Below are positions 36,001 through 48,225 of a DNA stretch of 64,000 nucleotides, piece by piece. Each line of letters opens with the position of its first letter. Position 1 is the first letter of the stretch. The notes beneath the pieces are model-generated. The model ran no database searches. It was not told where the DNA came from and was given only the letters and a program-made list of their open reading frames with translations. The stretch is from Penicillium oxalicum (taxonomy: Eukaryota; Ascomycota; Eurotiomycetes; Eurotiales; Aspergillaceae). The stretch is taken from assembly GCF_001723175.1 (NCBI RefSeq), contig NC_064654.1, forward strand, positions 1,178,001 to 1,242,000, read 5' to 3'. A program made the translations under genes and the position numbers.

Positions 36001-37194
36001 GCTTGATTCTTCATCTGCATCACCATCATCACCGTAGTCGGAGTCGGAATCCGCGTCCACAATGTCCTCGCTGACATGATCAAACTGTTGTAAGTTCAAG
36101 GGGGCCGGCGGGGGCTTGCGAACCGGATGAGGAAGCTTGCGCTGGTCTGAATTGGTGGGAGAGGAGAAGCTGCCTGCGGAACCAGGATTGGATCCCATAC
36201 CACGAGGCAGGCCCGAGGTCGCAATTGGAGGAAGCGATGCAGGCTGCGGTGCTCCTTGTTTTTCAGACTCGCGACTAGGGACTGAAGCAGGCTCGCTTGT
36301 GACGGGTTCCGCATCGTCCAAGAATGTCTGCGACACCGAGGGATCAACAGGGGGTACAGGAGGAGTCACGTCTTGTAAATCTTTGAGCTTTTTCTTGTAT
36401 TTCTCCTTCTCTTTGAATGCACGATCTAAATCCTTGTTCAAACCCAGTATAAGGGTCCGCTGTTTGTCGACCAGTTTCCAAAGCTGGGAATTTTGAGATG
36501 CTGCATGGTGCTTCTCCTTCAACAAGTGCACAATGACCGCCTCCGCAGAGCCGGCCGCGCTGACCAGATTGTTAATATCGGCCTGACTTATAGACTTGGC
36601 ATCAAAGTTGGATTTCTGCGACACGGAGGAGAGGGATGAGATCGCAGAGTCTATAGATGATGTACGAGGCATTGCGCGAGGTGTTGGACGGTCTCCGGAT
36701 GCCGACAGATCGGAATTGGCAGGGGATGACGCAGGCCGATCGGGCTCGAATCCCCCGGTTGGTTTGACAACGTTGCCTTCGTCGCGTCTGGAAAGCATCT
36801 CCGCTTCATCTGCGCTCGTCGTGTCGGAAGAGGACTGGGACATGGAATGGGCAGCGTTCGAGGGAGGCACCGGAAATGTCGCATTGGCTAGACGGGATCC
36901 AGGCGAGCGATTGTCGACGGGGGACTGTCTCGAGCTCGATTTGGGAGAAAGCGGGCTTTGTGAGACTGGCGAGCCTTCAGACCGAGGGTACTGTGTAGGT
37001 GCTTTGGTGAGAAGAGGTGACGGCGGAAGACGGTGGCTTCCAGGAGGCCCCGGGCGCGCAGTCATGATGTCTGTTCGCGCGCCTAGGTAATCTCGAGGAA
37101 TGAGACCAGTATTGAGGGGAGAGGATGTAGAGGGCTGATTCTGGCTTTTGGAGAAACCGGATGAATCCTCTTCACTGCCTCGCTGATGCGACAT
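33077..37194 (-). CDS. BEM3: PX-PH-RhoGAP protein, Bem3-like, one frameshift in the sequence
   Basis: GTPase-activating protein for Rho-type GTPases (Cdc42/Rho1 in yeast), directing cell polarity. Exons 37194-33758 and 33681-33077. The N-terminal 570 residues are Ser/Pro-rich and disordered, with a coiled coil at about 216-275 (KDLDRAFKEKEKYKKKLKDL). A PX domain follows (about 575-725), then a PH domain (about 745-865; EGYLTKRGKNFGGWKARYF), which together bind phosphoinositides, then the RhoGAP domain (about 1035-1215). The catalytic arginine finger is in EEGIFRLSGSN, and the intron falls inside the GAP domain (LRVLE/LDDKQKK). The frame breaks at 34938-34942, where a run of five T (A on the coding strand) has one base too many just before EGYLTKRG. 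Removing it gives 4041 nt and 1346 residues. Confidence 0.92.
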
Positions 37195-38314
37195 GATTTA
37201 GAGATCAACATCAGAGGGCTCTCAGAGGGGAGAGAATCTCGGTCGAGTAGAGGCCCAAGAGGGGGAGGCGTGACCTGAAGCGTGACCCGTGAGCCGTGAG
37301 CGGCGGGATGGCGGGTCCTTCCAAGGAGCTGAAGCTTTGGGCTGGGATGGCAAAAAAAAATCAATTAAATTAAACTCGGATGAAAAAAAGAGAAAAGAAA
37401 GGGGTATGTCTCGGCCAAAAGAGCCACAAAATTAGCCAAACATTGGAGCGAACTTTTGTGGAGCAGTCTGAACAACTCAAAAATTGAAAAGACAGACGGT
37501 AGGGGAGAGAAAAAAAAGGGGGGGAGACTAATTACTGCAAAATAATGGAGATTGCACTTTCATCTCAATTGGAAAGATTACTGATGACCATCGTGAGACT
37601 GAGCCTTGAGTGATGAAACTTGACAGAAGCACGTTCCCTTGTGGAGACCGGAGCCACCACTGACGACCGTGATGAAGAAATGACAGCCCAAGCACAGGCA
37701 GTAGAGCAATCCAGCGAAATCTAGCGAATAGGAATCGATGCTACGAAGACGAATGATCCTTGCCGATGCCTTAAACCTGCTTGGGCTAAAGAGATCTTGA
37801 CTAGGGGGAGACTTGAAGACCCGGACACGGAGTTAAAGAATCTGGCAAGATGAGCTAAGATACCAACTACAGAAGCACTAGTGGAAGACCTCGGCTTCTA
37901 CTTAATCGGTCCTCCTACTGGGTGGATTCAATACGCCTCGTGCCTACTTCATGGGAGGTAACCCGATAAGAGATCAGTGGGGGGGGGGAGAGATGACCCC
38001 TTTGAAGAAAAGTTGTATTGCATGGCTGCTAGAGTTTTAATGCAGCGCCCATTTCGTGAGGCGTGAATATGAAGAGAGGAGCGGGTATCTGCCCATGCAG
38101 AGAGGATCACATCCACCAGTCACGACAACAAGGAAACAAATTAGAGATGAGAATGCATGAGAGTAGAAATCTATGGTTTGCTGCGCCAGACTCCATGAAA
38201 TGCAGTGACGTGTCATGATACAGAGTCCGCCAACGCCCTGATGACTGCATGTTTTTGCACCAATGCGGAAAAGAAGTCGTGAGTGATCGGAGAAAATGGA
38301 GAGAATATACAAGA
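37195..38314. other. 1.1 kb intergenic, RhoGAP promoter and MDM31 3' flank
   Basis: Both genes run leftward. Purine-rich sequence near 37340-37540 probably belongs to the RhoGAP leader. No gene seen. Confidence 0.5.
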
Positions 38315-40529
38315 TCATGCGATATTACCGGCCATACCCATGAAAATAGCCTGGGCGGCCAATTGGAGGGACCAGAAGCCTACTTTCTTGAAGCGCCGCT
38401 TGCGCGCTTCGTCATCAACGATATCCCGCGAAAATGCGTCATAGGTCTATGGTATGCGTCAGTACAGGAATCCAGAGCATAGTCACGAGAAAGAACAGTT
38501 CCTTACCGCAGCAGACAAATCGTCCATCAAACCACTGTCGAAGATGGTCCAGCTCCCATCAAAGTCACTTGCTCTCTTCACGAGGCGGCAGTTGATGGGT
38601 ATAAAAGTGCGCTTTGAATTGATGTATGCCACGATGGGTCGAATGAGAGCGTTGTTGATGTAAGAAAGGTCGCGGGTGAAGATTGGAACCGCCGCCCGAA
38701 CATTGTTGAGGTGAACGCGCAAATCCATGGCAATGAAGCGCTTGTCGGCCTCGCTGAGAAAATTAGGGTCCTCACTGGAGTCAACAGGCAATGACTCGGA
38801 ATACTTGTTGGACGTGACCGTAGCCTCCAAACGGTCATAGAAATCTGCCATGACTTTCGCAATACTCTCGTCGTTTTCAGCAGGGAGCATGATATCCGCA
38901 ACAATATCCACGGTTCCTTCGTGGATCCACGAGAAAGGGCCCTGGACGCCACGATTGAGGTGGTCAATGTTGAGACCATCTACCCGAATACGGTTGTGTT
39001 TTTTCCATGGACTGGGCTTGCCATCTTCCTCTCCCCCATCTTCCAATCGGGCACCAACGAAGCCATGGCTTTGGCGCGGATGAATCGTGAACAGCGAGTT
39101 GTCAAAGGAGCCCGACATCATGTTCGCCGAGAGAAAATCGTAAAATAGCCACTGTTTCCGCAGTTGAGGAAGATCACATGAGAAAATGCTGACCGAGAAG
39201 GGTCGGAAATTATCCGGCTGGTAGATCGAGACTAAAACATCATGCATTTTAAACGAATCGATCTCGAAATCGCCAGGGTGATGCTCATGGCGGTATGATT
39301 TTGGATCAAGATCTTCAGCTGGCCAATGAACGTGACGCCGGTCAACGACGCCTCGAATCCCTTTCACTTCAACGTCTCTCAACGGACCCTTGCCATTAAG
39401 CCATTTTGTAAAAGACAGAGTCACGTTGACTGTTTCAATCGAGAGGTCGAATTGGGTGTAATTAGTATCTTCTTCTTCGATCGCGGAAGACTCGGGTGCT
39501 TTCTCTCCTCGAGCTGCCGCAGCCGCGGCGGCCGCCGCAGTCGTGGGAGAACCTTTGCTAACATAGCCCGTTCCTTGACCAGGCCGCCGGGAGACAAACA
39601 CATTCTTGAATGTAATTACGCCTCCTCTCCATCTGGGTACAATGGCCGATTCAAAGACTACTTTGACTCCGGAGGATTTGGTCAGGTAGTTGCCGACCCA
39701 CCCAGCCAGTGTTTCTGTGGTCCGTGGTAAGCCAGTGGTCTCAAATGCAAAACACAAGACTAGTCCAGATGAACATACCTTGAGCAAAAACGGTATTGAT
39801 AGCAAGGATCAAAAGGGAGAAGAAGGTTGTTGTTCCCACAACGACCCATACCACATGGCCCAAAAAGACCCACGAGAACAGTGCAGCAATCTCGTCCAAG
39901 TTGAACGGGCGTACGCTTCGAATCGAGAACCATTTGAACCGGACCTTCAGGCGCGACCAAAAACCTGTAGCCGCAGAAAGAAGTTCTTCCTTTGTTGGTC
40001 GATGCAGATGTGGCATATGAGGTAAACGGTCCATCAAGTGGTGGCGATGTGGAGGGGTGGACGAAGCTGGTGATTGTTGCGAAGCTTCCGAATTGCTCGA
40101 ACTCGAGACCTGAGAAGTTGCGTCATTAGGTTTTGCGGCAGAAAATTCTTTTCCGTCATCTCTTGATGATTCGGGGCGATCTGAGGGTGCGCTATCGCGT
40201 GGACGGTTAACCGAAGGGTGTATGGCTCGTTTCCAAATGTGTTGAGCTGTAAGTTTTTTGGTCTGGATTATGCAGGCAGCACCGTTCTCTGCTGCTGTCG
40301 AGCCTGGAGAAGCGAATACAAGAAGACCACCAGAAGCAAATCGTCGTGTTAGTTGATTGGGCCTCACTGCCCCTGATGGCAAGCTTCTCGGGCTGGATAG
40401 AGTCGAATCCGAGGCCGTTCTGGAAGAAAGATGAGGGCGGGCTATGCGATTTGATCGTAGGCGACCGAAAAACGGATGCGCCGATTCCAGTATCTCGGCG
40501 TACAGCCGACGTCCGAGGTTTGCGGACAT
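38315..40529 (-). CDS. MDM31: mitochondrial distribution and morphology protein Mdm31
   Basis: Inner mitochondrial membrane protein needed for mitochondrial shape, inheritance and lipid homeostasis. Exons 40529-39779, 39714-38507 and 38446-38315 give 2091 nt and 696 residues. The N-terminus is Arg/Ser-rich and fits a presequence. A Ser/Pro/His-rich stretch precedes the first membrane segment (FSWVFLGHVVWVVVGTTTFF). The large central part faces the intermembrane space in yeast and carries SGVKVVFESAIVPRWRGGVI, WSFTKWLNG-like and RPIVAYINSKRTFIPI blocks. A run of about nine Ala lies in a linker after intron 1. The last exon (TYDAFSRDIVDDEARKRRF) encodes the second membrane segment and ends GMAGNIA. 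It is divergent from PNO1 (294 bp apart). Confidence 0.93.
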
Positions 40530-40823
40530 TTCGATCCTTCACATCCTGTGAACTGGTGGAGAAAATAAGAAGGAGAATCTAAAGTGAGGACGAGAGGTCG
40601 AGGCTCGGGCGGCCAAAGCTTAGGAACGGAGAAGCATGAAATCATCGGGTGTTTGGCGTGTTTGCATCGAAAAATCCATCCACCCACACTTTCTTTTTTC
40701 GGCGAGGGGTCCGCCACTGATAATTTCTGCGATAACAGATAATTATTGACCACCACCATTCCAAGCCGATCATTTTTCCTTCCCGTCTGACGCTCTCCAA
40801 AAATCCGAAAAAAAGCCACCATA
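40530..40823. promoter_or_regulatory. divergent promoter MDM31 / PNO1
   Basis: Compact 294-bp region between two start codons pointing away from each other. No clear TATA box seen. Role inferred from position. Confidence 0.45.
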
Positions 40824-41715
40824 ATGCCCGCCCCAACTGCTCTACGTCAACCAGTGGAGGATGCTGTTCCTCAGCAGCTCGATACATCTATGGGTTTGTG
40901 CAACATTCAAGTGAATATGGATCAAAGACGTGGAGGCGCTAACGTGTTCTTCAGACCAGGATGATGAGGTTTTGATTGATGCTCAAGGGTCTGTCCAGCC
41001 AGATATTGCCAATCCTGTCACAGAAGCCACGGACGACGCCGAGATGCGCGTGGACGAGGAAGGCCGCCCGGTCTTTACACCCGCAAAGGTGACAAGCAAT
41101 GCTTTGCGCATCGAGAGCCGCAAGGTGCCTGTTCCTCCCCACCGCATGACACCTCTCAAGGCCAACTGGGCCAAAATCTGCCCTCCTATCGTTGAGCACC
41201 TCAAACTGCAGGTGCGCATGAACATCAAGAGTCGCGCAGTCGAGTTGCGGACATCAAAGTTCACCACCGACACTGGTGCCCTGCAGAAGGGCGCTGATTT
41301 TGTCAAAGCTTTCACGCTTGGCTTTGACATTGACGATGCTATCGCCCTTCTCCGATTGGATGACCTATATATCGAAACTTTCGAGATCAAGGATGTGAAG
41401 ACGCTCAATGGGGAGCATCTTGGTCGTGCTATTGGCCGTATTGCTGGCAAGGACGGAAAGACCAAGTTCGCTATTGAGAACGCCAGTCGGACTCGTGTTG
41501 TGCTGGCCGACCAGAAGATTCATATTCTGGGCGGTTTCAAGAACATTCACATCGCACGAGAGGCTATTGTCAGCCTTATCCTTGGTAGCCCTCCCGTAAG
41601 TGGTGCCTCTCCAACGATATTTGGCCTGTTCCAGCACACCTTTACTGACTACGCACAGGGCAAGGTTTACGGCAACCTTCGAACAGTCGCCTCTCGAATG
41701 AAGGAGCGATTCTGA
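40824..41715 (+). CDS. PNO1: pre-rRNA processing protein Pno1/Dim2 (KH domain)
   Basis: KH-domain RNA-binding factor of the small-subunit processome, which partners the nuclease Nob1 and the methylase Dim1 at the 3' end of 18S rRNA. Exons 40824-40893, 40955-41595 and 41659-41715 give 768 nt and 255 residues. The N-terminal 65 residues are acidic and disordered. KANWAKICPPIVEHLKLQVR and MNIKSRAVELRTS start the folded part, which contains two KH-type repeats; the second, C-terminal one carries LGRAIGRIAGKDGKTKFAIE, a GxxG-bearing RNA-binding loop. The end is GNLRTVASRMKERF, fully typical. The donor of intron 1 is the less common GTTTGT. Confidence 0.95.
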
Positions 41716-41943
41716 TTTCTACTTCCTTCTTTCTCGATTCCCGGCATGGTATTGGCGTTTTGGAGCACTCAACACCTGAGTCTATTCTTTCATGATAATT
41801 TGATATGCGTGATGACATCAAGATTTCAATCTTGTCTTGAAAATTCGTCCGAGCAAAGTTTCCAATGATGGTTGCGCAGCCATTTTTGAACGTTGAAGTT
41901 TATCACATTAGAAACTATCGTAGACAGAGCATTGATGCATCAC

Positions 41944-42787
41944 CTAGTCCTTCTTCAGAGGGTGGAAAGTCTCCTGAATTCCATCCTTTGTGATAATAAG
42001 CATTTGCAAATTGTCACCAACCTCGATGTGTCGCTCCACCGCACTTGTGAAAGCGTCCCGTACAAGACCCTTGACGGTCTCTAATGGAAGCGGCTCGGGC
42101 TTTCTAGCCACAAGAGCATGACCCTCTCCACTTCCGGGGATGTATTGATTCTTGAAATTGACCTGATTGTCCAGGAAGGGCATGATCAAGCTGGAAGCGG
42201 CACCAGCAGCACGGCATTGCTCTCGCTCGTATGAGCCAACGGGGTCGTAGCTGTACAGTGCACCCTTGCCCTCCTCGTCCAACCCGGCCAAGATGGCGTG
42301 TACGTAGTATGGGAAGAATCGCTTTTCGTATAGGATAGTGGACAGTCGCTGGGCACAGGCGGCAACGGACATCGGTTTCCCGTGCTTGTACTTGTACATC
42401 CTCACCATGGCGTCGAGTCGTTCCTTGAGGGCTGTGCCATCGGCGGCAAATCCGACCACCGAAAGCATAATCTTAGCACCCTCGCCCGTTTCCTCGTCTC
42501 CGCCGATCTTGAAGACCTTGGGAACCATGCGCGAGTTGATGTTGTAGCCGGAGGTAGAGCGAGTATCGCCGGCCAAGATGGCGAAATCAGAACCTGTGAT
42601 ACCAAGGGTAGAACCACCATTGTCTGTGTATCTATTTTCAGATGATTTGATTAGCTGTACCCCTTGAAACCTGGGTTTGGTGAAGCTCATACGGGTAGAA
42701 TCCATGTTGCTTAGGACCAGCAGCTGTAGCCTCTGAGAAGGAGAATCCAACAGTCTCCCGACCGGGGTGATCCACGAGAGACGTCAT
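41944..42787 (-). CDS. PRE7: 20S proteasome subunit beta6
   Basis: Structural beta6 subunit (yeast Pre7, human PSMB1) of the inner proteasome ring. Exons 42787-42693 and 42631-41944 give 783 nt and 260 residues. The propeptide region ends at HGFYPYTDNGGSTLGITGSDF, formed across the intron. Further family blocks are AILAGDTRSTSGYNI, ERLDAMVRMYKYKHGKPMS and ILYEKRFFPYYVHAILAGLD. The Thr1 nucleophile of active beta subunits is not used in beta6. The start MTSLVDHPGRETVGF is chosen over longer frames because it sits directly before the conserved propeptide. Confidence 0.95.
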
Positions 42788-43193
42788 TCCGCTGATGTTT
42801 GATTGAATCTGACCGAGTTTGGAGATGCAAGTTTTCGGGCGTTCCGGAGGAAAGTGGCAGACAGAGACGGTGGAATGAATTGGAGGAGACTTCAAGTGGA
42901 CAGAGGTAGATAGCAATAGGCGGCTGTCGGTGTCTGACGCGATGCTGTAGCTGCCTCGCTTATGTAATGCCTGGGGCGGCGGCGGGAGCTCTTCCGGACG
43001 CTAGACTGCGCTCTAGCTTAGTATGGAGCTATCCCGGTTAAACGCCAGTTTGTTGTGAACGAGCTCTGCAGTATTGGGTATAGATATTGCGAGTCAATGG
43101 GACGAGCGTGGCTGCGAAAGCTTGTCTAAATCTGCCAGGCGAGAAACTTTTCTTTCAAGGCAATCAAGTCGACCCTTCTGGTTCGAAGACAAC
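42788..43193. promoter_or_regulatory. divergent intergenic region PRE7 / SAP30BP-like
   Basis: Upstream region of two divergent genes. GC-rich around 42960-43000. No known proteasome-gene element (such as a perfect GGTGGCAAA) was found by eye. Confidence 0.4.
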
Positions 43194-44014
43194 ATGCTTG
43201 GCCTTGCCGCATACGAGAGCAGCAGCGATGACGAGGACGTAGTGAAGCCCTCAGCGCAACCTTCACAAGCAGTATGTGTCACAGACCTTGCCAGAAAATA
43301 CCGTTACCAACACCAAATACAGGAGACTGAGCAACAGCCAACCATCCTGGGATCCCCAGCTCAAACCCAAAGTCAGTGACACTTTTGCGACTACCCCAAA
43401 CGCTGCTGAGGACTGCCTCATTCTGACGGACTGAAGGCATAACGAGCAACATCCCAGATACCAAGTCAAGATTAGCGCAGGATGCTCCAGCAACCACTGG
43501 GCCTCCGGAGGGCCCTGTTCTTGGACCTGCGTCCGGCCCGGCGCCCATGAGCGACACGCAATCACCGGGAGGCCCTTCAGCAAGCGGGCGTTCCTCGCCT
43601 TTCTCAACGACACGAGCTTTGGTGCATGATCTTACACTTCCCCCAGTTCCGAATCTGGATATCCCCCCATCTCCTCCGGGGTCTCCTAATCCAGCGCTGA
43701 ACGGCAAATTCGAGCATTTCCTCTCTCTCAAGAAACAGGGCGTCCACTTCAATGCGAAACTTGCCTCTTCCTCTTCGCTACGAAATCCTAGCTTGCTGAA
43801 AAAAATGATGGAACATGCGGGAATTGAAGAACACGAGCAATACAACACGTCATTGCCATCCGAACTTTGGGATGTATCCAATTATCCCCAATGGGCTTTC
43901 AAGGAAGAGCTTCTCAGGACGCAGCAGGGAATACGACAGAGCAAAGAAGCGAAGAGCGCTGCCGGTCAACGCACCTCCATCGATTTTGTTTCCGAGACTG
44001 CCACGAAGAAATGA
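43194..44014 (+). CDS. SAP30BP/HCNGP-family protein
   Basis: Member of the HCNGP (SAP30-binding protein) family, nuclear proteins linked to transcription and splicing. Proposed exons 43194-43371 and 43437-44014 give 756 nt and 251 residues. The start MLGLAAYESSSDDED is typical. The HCNGP domain is C-terminal: NGKFEHFLSLKKQGVHFNAK, then NPSLLKKMMEHAGIEEHEQY, then LWDVSNYPQWAFKEELLRTQ. The middle is Pro/Gly/Ser-rich. The intron has a GTCAGT donor, a CTGAC branch-like site and an AAG acceptor; it was chosen because it restores frame past a stop, so its exact borders are less certain than the domain call. It lies between two proteasome genes. Confidence 0.82.
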
Positions 44015-45106
44015 AGCCGTTCTTACACGCCAAAAATTACTGCCATACACAGCCGATCAAATGAATCCTGCACATGGTCCGCTTGTTCGAAAGTTTTGAC
44101 AGCGCCCTGGCAAACTCAAATGGTGTCACTCATGAGACGGTGATTCATCTGCTAGAATTCACGCATGGCTTCGAGTTTGACTCCCGAGTATCCAGTCTTG
44201 TCTACGATCGGAAAGGTCGGACTCGCGCACTGCGTTCAAATTCAGCACCACGGTGCGCGAATTGTCCATGCACGATATTGAGAAGGAAATTAGCATTCGG
44301 AAATGAATCTGCAATCGCACAACACGCCATCAATTTCAGTGCAGTACTGGGGAAAGGTTGCTATGCGTTCCAAGTGCTTCATGCGAAGCCACCATTCCCA
44401 AGGTCTTGATATGCATGCGGTCACCTCTGTCAAGGTCGGCGAGCGTATTCCTCGCCCGTTACCGCAACAAGCGTCCTGTATCCTGGGGGACATTGTATCG
44501 AGCAACTATCGACACTAGATCAACAGCCAGAATCACCTGTAACAAATTGGCACACGCTATTGTGAGCCCAACTCTCTTCGTCGCGGATTTTGATCAACGA
44601 CAGATGATCGCAAACTTTGGACAGCCGCGCACTTATCATAGCTTGCTCCCTCCTTCCGGTAATTGCTTCAAGTTAAGTAACCTGGACCTCGTCCAGGCAG
44701 AACTCCATTTTGAGGATAGAAGCTCTCATAAAGCCGTGCATAGGCATGATATATGGTTGAAATATGACATATGAACCCTGGCACGTCAATCGATCCATTT
44801 TTCTAGCGTGGCAACAAGCTCTTCTTTTATGGTTTTCTATTATTATCTTAGGTCAAACCAAGCTTCATTGTTGTGACGAATTCAAACTGATGGATGGATC
44901 AGTGCAATGATGGGACTCGACGGCAGTCGGAAATCGGAGACGCTGAGTCAGCGAGAGCTCCCGCGTCAGCTCGCCTGCCTGTTAAGCTATCCAGGTCCCG
45001 GCGAATCGTCATTGCTGAACCTCAACATCTGCTGCGCTTCTTTGACCGTCTTTCGTATTTCTCATCGTCGACCGGTTTCAATTCCTTCATCAACACTGAC
45101 TTTACA
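44015..45106. other. 1.1 kb intergenic before PRE4
   Basis: Several medium open frames on both strands (44074-44409 plus, 44290-44505 minus, 44358-44774 plus) overlap each other. None shows a family motif or convincing splice sites. I see no RNA gene. Confidence 0.45.
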
Positions 45107-46022
45107 ATGGATCACTTCCCAGGAACCTGGGGCCGAGTGAGTTGCCTCCTACGTGCGGAGATAGCACGTCGATACACCTTGCTAACATGACTTCTGCAGC
45201 CCCGAAACGATGTCTACGGAGCCTACGACCCATCATATCTCCAGACTACTGGGCCCAAGACACATACCACTTCCCCTGCCGTGACTGGTACATCAGTGGT
45301 GGGTGTGGTGTTCAACGGAGGTGTCGCTATAGCCACCGATAACTTGGGTATGTAGCATCGGTTCCAGTCCGAACAAAATGCATGGCGATTCTGACCCAAT
45401 CTGTCTGCTCCTGATAGCTTCATACGGTTCTTTGGCCCGATTCACGGACACAAAGCGGCTACGTGTGTTTGGCGAACAGGCCGTCGTCGGCTTCGGCGGC
45501 GACGTGTCCGACATGCAATACATTGATCGTCTCCTTGAATCGATGGACATTCGCGAGAACTACTCCTCTCACGGCAACACGCTCAACGCCAAAAACCTGC
45601 ACACCTACCTCGCAAAGGTTTTCTACAAACGTCGATCGGAGTTCAACCCCCTCTGGAACCACGTGCTGGTTGCCGGCTTCGACGGCGAGGGCAAGCCATT
45701 CCTCAGCTCTGCAGACCTGCTCGGCACCACGTTCTCTGCGCCTCACCTGGCGACCGGTTTCGGTGCTCATTTGGCGGTTCCTATCCTCCGTCGGCTGTTC
45801 CCCGAGGAGAAGCCCGTGGAGGAGATTACCCAGGAAGAGGCGGTGGACGCACTTAAGCAGTGCATGAAGGTCCTCTTCTACCGGGATGCCCGGAGTACGG
45901 ACAAGTACTCGATAGCCGTTATCACGAAGGACAAGATTGATTTGAAGGAGGACGAACAGTTGGAGAGTCAGAGCTGGGCCTTTGCCGAGAGAATCAAGGG
46001 TTACGGGCGTCAGACGGTCTAG
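45107..46022 (+). CDS. PRE4: 20S proteasome subunit beta7
   Basis: Structural beta7 subunit (yeast Pre4, human PSMB4). Exons 45107-45136, 45200-45347 and 45418-46022 give 783 nt and 260 residues. The protein starts MDHFPGTWGR|PRNDVYGAYDPS and enters the fold at TGTSVVGVVFNGGVAIATDN, then after intron 2 ASYGSLARFTDTKRL. FGGDVSDMQYIDRLLE and FNPLWNHVLVAGFDGEGKPF are typical. The subunit is non-catalytic; its C-terminal tail (WAFAERIKGYGRQTV) contacts the opposite ring in yeast. It converges with the FAH-family gene, 222 bp apart. Confidence 0.94.
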
Positions 46023-46244
46023 AAGGGTGCGCAAGGCATATGGACCTGCTCCTCGGACTCTAGTTAGATCTGTCTATGATCCATGCTCGAGACGCTCAAT
46101 GAAACCTTTTGTTCCCACATAATATGCACAATCCATTATCATGAGAGGGTCGACCTAGCGCGGGGTCCCGTTGTCTAGTGTTGAGGACCTCAACCGTATC
46201 TAGTGAACCTCATACATGGTCGTCCCGACTCCAGGGTATCTTCC

Positions 46245-47327
46245 TCAGAGCTTGGGCGTAGACTTGTCAAAAACTACCCGGTTACTGATGGACCCCACGC
46301 CCTCCAAAGAGATTTCTACTTGGTCACCATCCTTAAGCCACACCGCAGGCTTTCGACCCATGCCCACCCCTTCCGGACTGTCGAGCCACATTGATTAGCG
46401 CCCCGCCTCCAAATTTGACCTCCATCTCCTTGTTCAGGAAAGATAGCAACTCACGTTCCAGTAAAGATCAGGTCCCCCGGCAGCAAAGTCGTCCCCTGCG
46501 ACAAAAAGGCAATCGTCTTGGCGACGTCGAAAATCATATCCTTCGTCGAGGACGACTGCACCACCTTGCCATTCAACTTGGTCCCAATATGCAACGCATT
46601 CGGATCGCGAATCAGCTTCGACGACACGATTCCCGGCCCAAACGGTGCCCAGCCATCAAATCCCTTGCCCAACCCCCATTGGCCTCCACCGCGCTTGATC
46701 TGCCAATCCCGGTGCGAAACATCATTACCTACCGCATAGCCCAGCACGTAGTCCAACGCGGAACTCTCAGCGACATTGCGCGCCTCTTTGCCGATCACGA
46801 TGACCAACTCGCACTCGTAGTCCAGCCCTTCGCCTTCCTGGGCGATCGGTGCAACGGGGATGTCGTCCAGGGGTCCCGCGATGGCCGTGACGGGCTTGTA
46901 GAAGAGCACGGGGTACTTGGGGATGGGGAGGTTGGATTCCTTGGCATGCTGCTCGTAATTGAGGCCGAGACAGCGGACGGTGCCGATGTCCTTGCGCGCG
47001 AGCGGCGAGAGGAGCATGCGCACGTCGGCAACTTGGTCGGTCACTCGGTGCTGGCCGAAGATGTCGCCGTGGATGACGCGGGCTTGAGCTGCTTTGCCGA
47101 TGTCGGTGATGCCGCTGGGTAGAAGGGCGTCGCCATAGTAGACATGGCCATCCTTGGCGAGGAAGCGGATGAGGCGCTTTGGTTGGGAGGTGGTGGATGG
47201 AAATTAGCCATTGCTCGGGTTCTTCCATCGATTTGACCTTTTGTGAAGTGCCTATTCCATTCTTCCATAGACCAGTATAGGGGAGGTGGTTCTACCTAGG
47301 GGAGGGGCTCACCGAAAACGAAGCCAT
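46245..47327 (-). CDS. fumarylacetoacetate hydrolase (FAH) family protein
   Basis: Soluble metal-dependent hydrolase/decarboxylase of the FAH family, related to FAHD1 acylpyruvases and to 4-hydroxyphenylacetate-pathway enzymes. Exons 47327-47313, 47176-46455 and 46377-46245 give 870 nt and 289 residues. Exon 1 encodes only MASFS, joined to RLIRFLAKDGHVYYGDALLP. The active-site region reads RCLGLNYEQHAKE and LDYECELVIVIGKEA (two metal-binding Glu), then GYAVGNDVSHRDWQ (metal-binding Asp). TGTPEGVGMGRKPAVWLKDG spans intron 2 and is the standard C-terminal FAH block. The exact substrate cannot be told. It is divergent from SDH6. Confidence 0.92.
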
Positions 47328-48225
47328 TGTCGACGTTCAATTAGGTTCCTTCTTGGGAGCAAAGCTGTACAGGCAACTTTTGCTGGGGATTTACAGCAAA
47401 AGATTTTAAATTATCCGGGGTTGGAGGAGGTAAGAAGTGAAAGCGGAGTTCAACCTCCTAGAATGTGAACTGGTGTGGGGTTGTCATTGCAATAAATTGG
47501 AGTAGCTCCATTGCTGGGGTTGATATATATTTTAGGAGACGGGCTGCTACCTACTCACGTACAACCCGGCATACTGCCGAGAGTGCTCAGATCCAAAGGT
47601 ACCAAATGTCCCTGTGTCGGGACGGAGCTGCGAACGGGAAAGACGTGAATGACTTCAGACATGCCGGAGAAATGAGAGAGCTTGGTCATTATGAAATCGA
47701 CTGGATGTCTACGAGAGGCCAAGTGCAATCATGGAAGCAGGACCTGGGGTAAATTCTCCCGCTGCAGAGTGGTTTTATTCTCCCAGACCATGATATACGC
47801 TTCAAACCTCGATTCCACGGTTTCCTTTGTGAGATGTACTGTTTAAGCTGCTCCATCCAATAAGTATCTGTACCTGTGCATAGGGTGAGAATGCAAGAGT
47901 GGTGTAAGTCACGGTACCGAGTCTCGGTCCATTCGATCGGATGTCCACTCGGCCGGGAAAATGACGACACACCCGCTCCGGCGGAAAACGGAGCTTCTGC
48001 CGATTCAACACTCGTCGAATGCTGAAGACTACCACCAAGCACCGAGTATAGCACACCTCCCGTCACATTTTTCAGACCAGCTTCTGGGAGATCAGACTTT
48101 CGTAGCTCCGGAATTACGCTTGGGCTATCTTGTCCGAAGTGATACGGGCGCCTGTCCACCATTTTCTTTTTCTTTTTTGTTTGATACCGAGCTCAAGCTT
48201 CAACCACCTATTCCCCTTAAACCCC
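47328..48225. promoter_or_regulatory. divergent intergenic region FAH-family / SDH6
   Basis: About 0.9 kb upstream of both genes. The right end before SDH6 is T/C-rich (48155-48215). No gene or RNA seen. Confidence 0.45.

Noticed and set aside
44074..44774. Overlapping open frames on both strands before PRE4
   Set aside because: No recognisable domain on either strand and no consistent exon structure; kept as intergenic.
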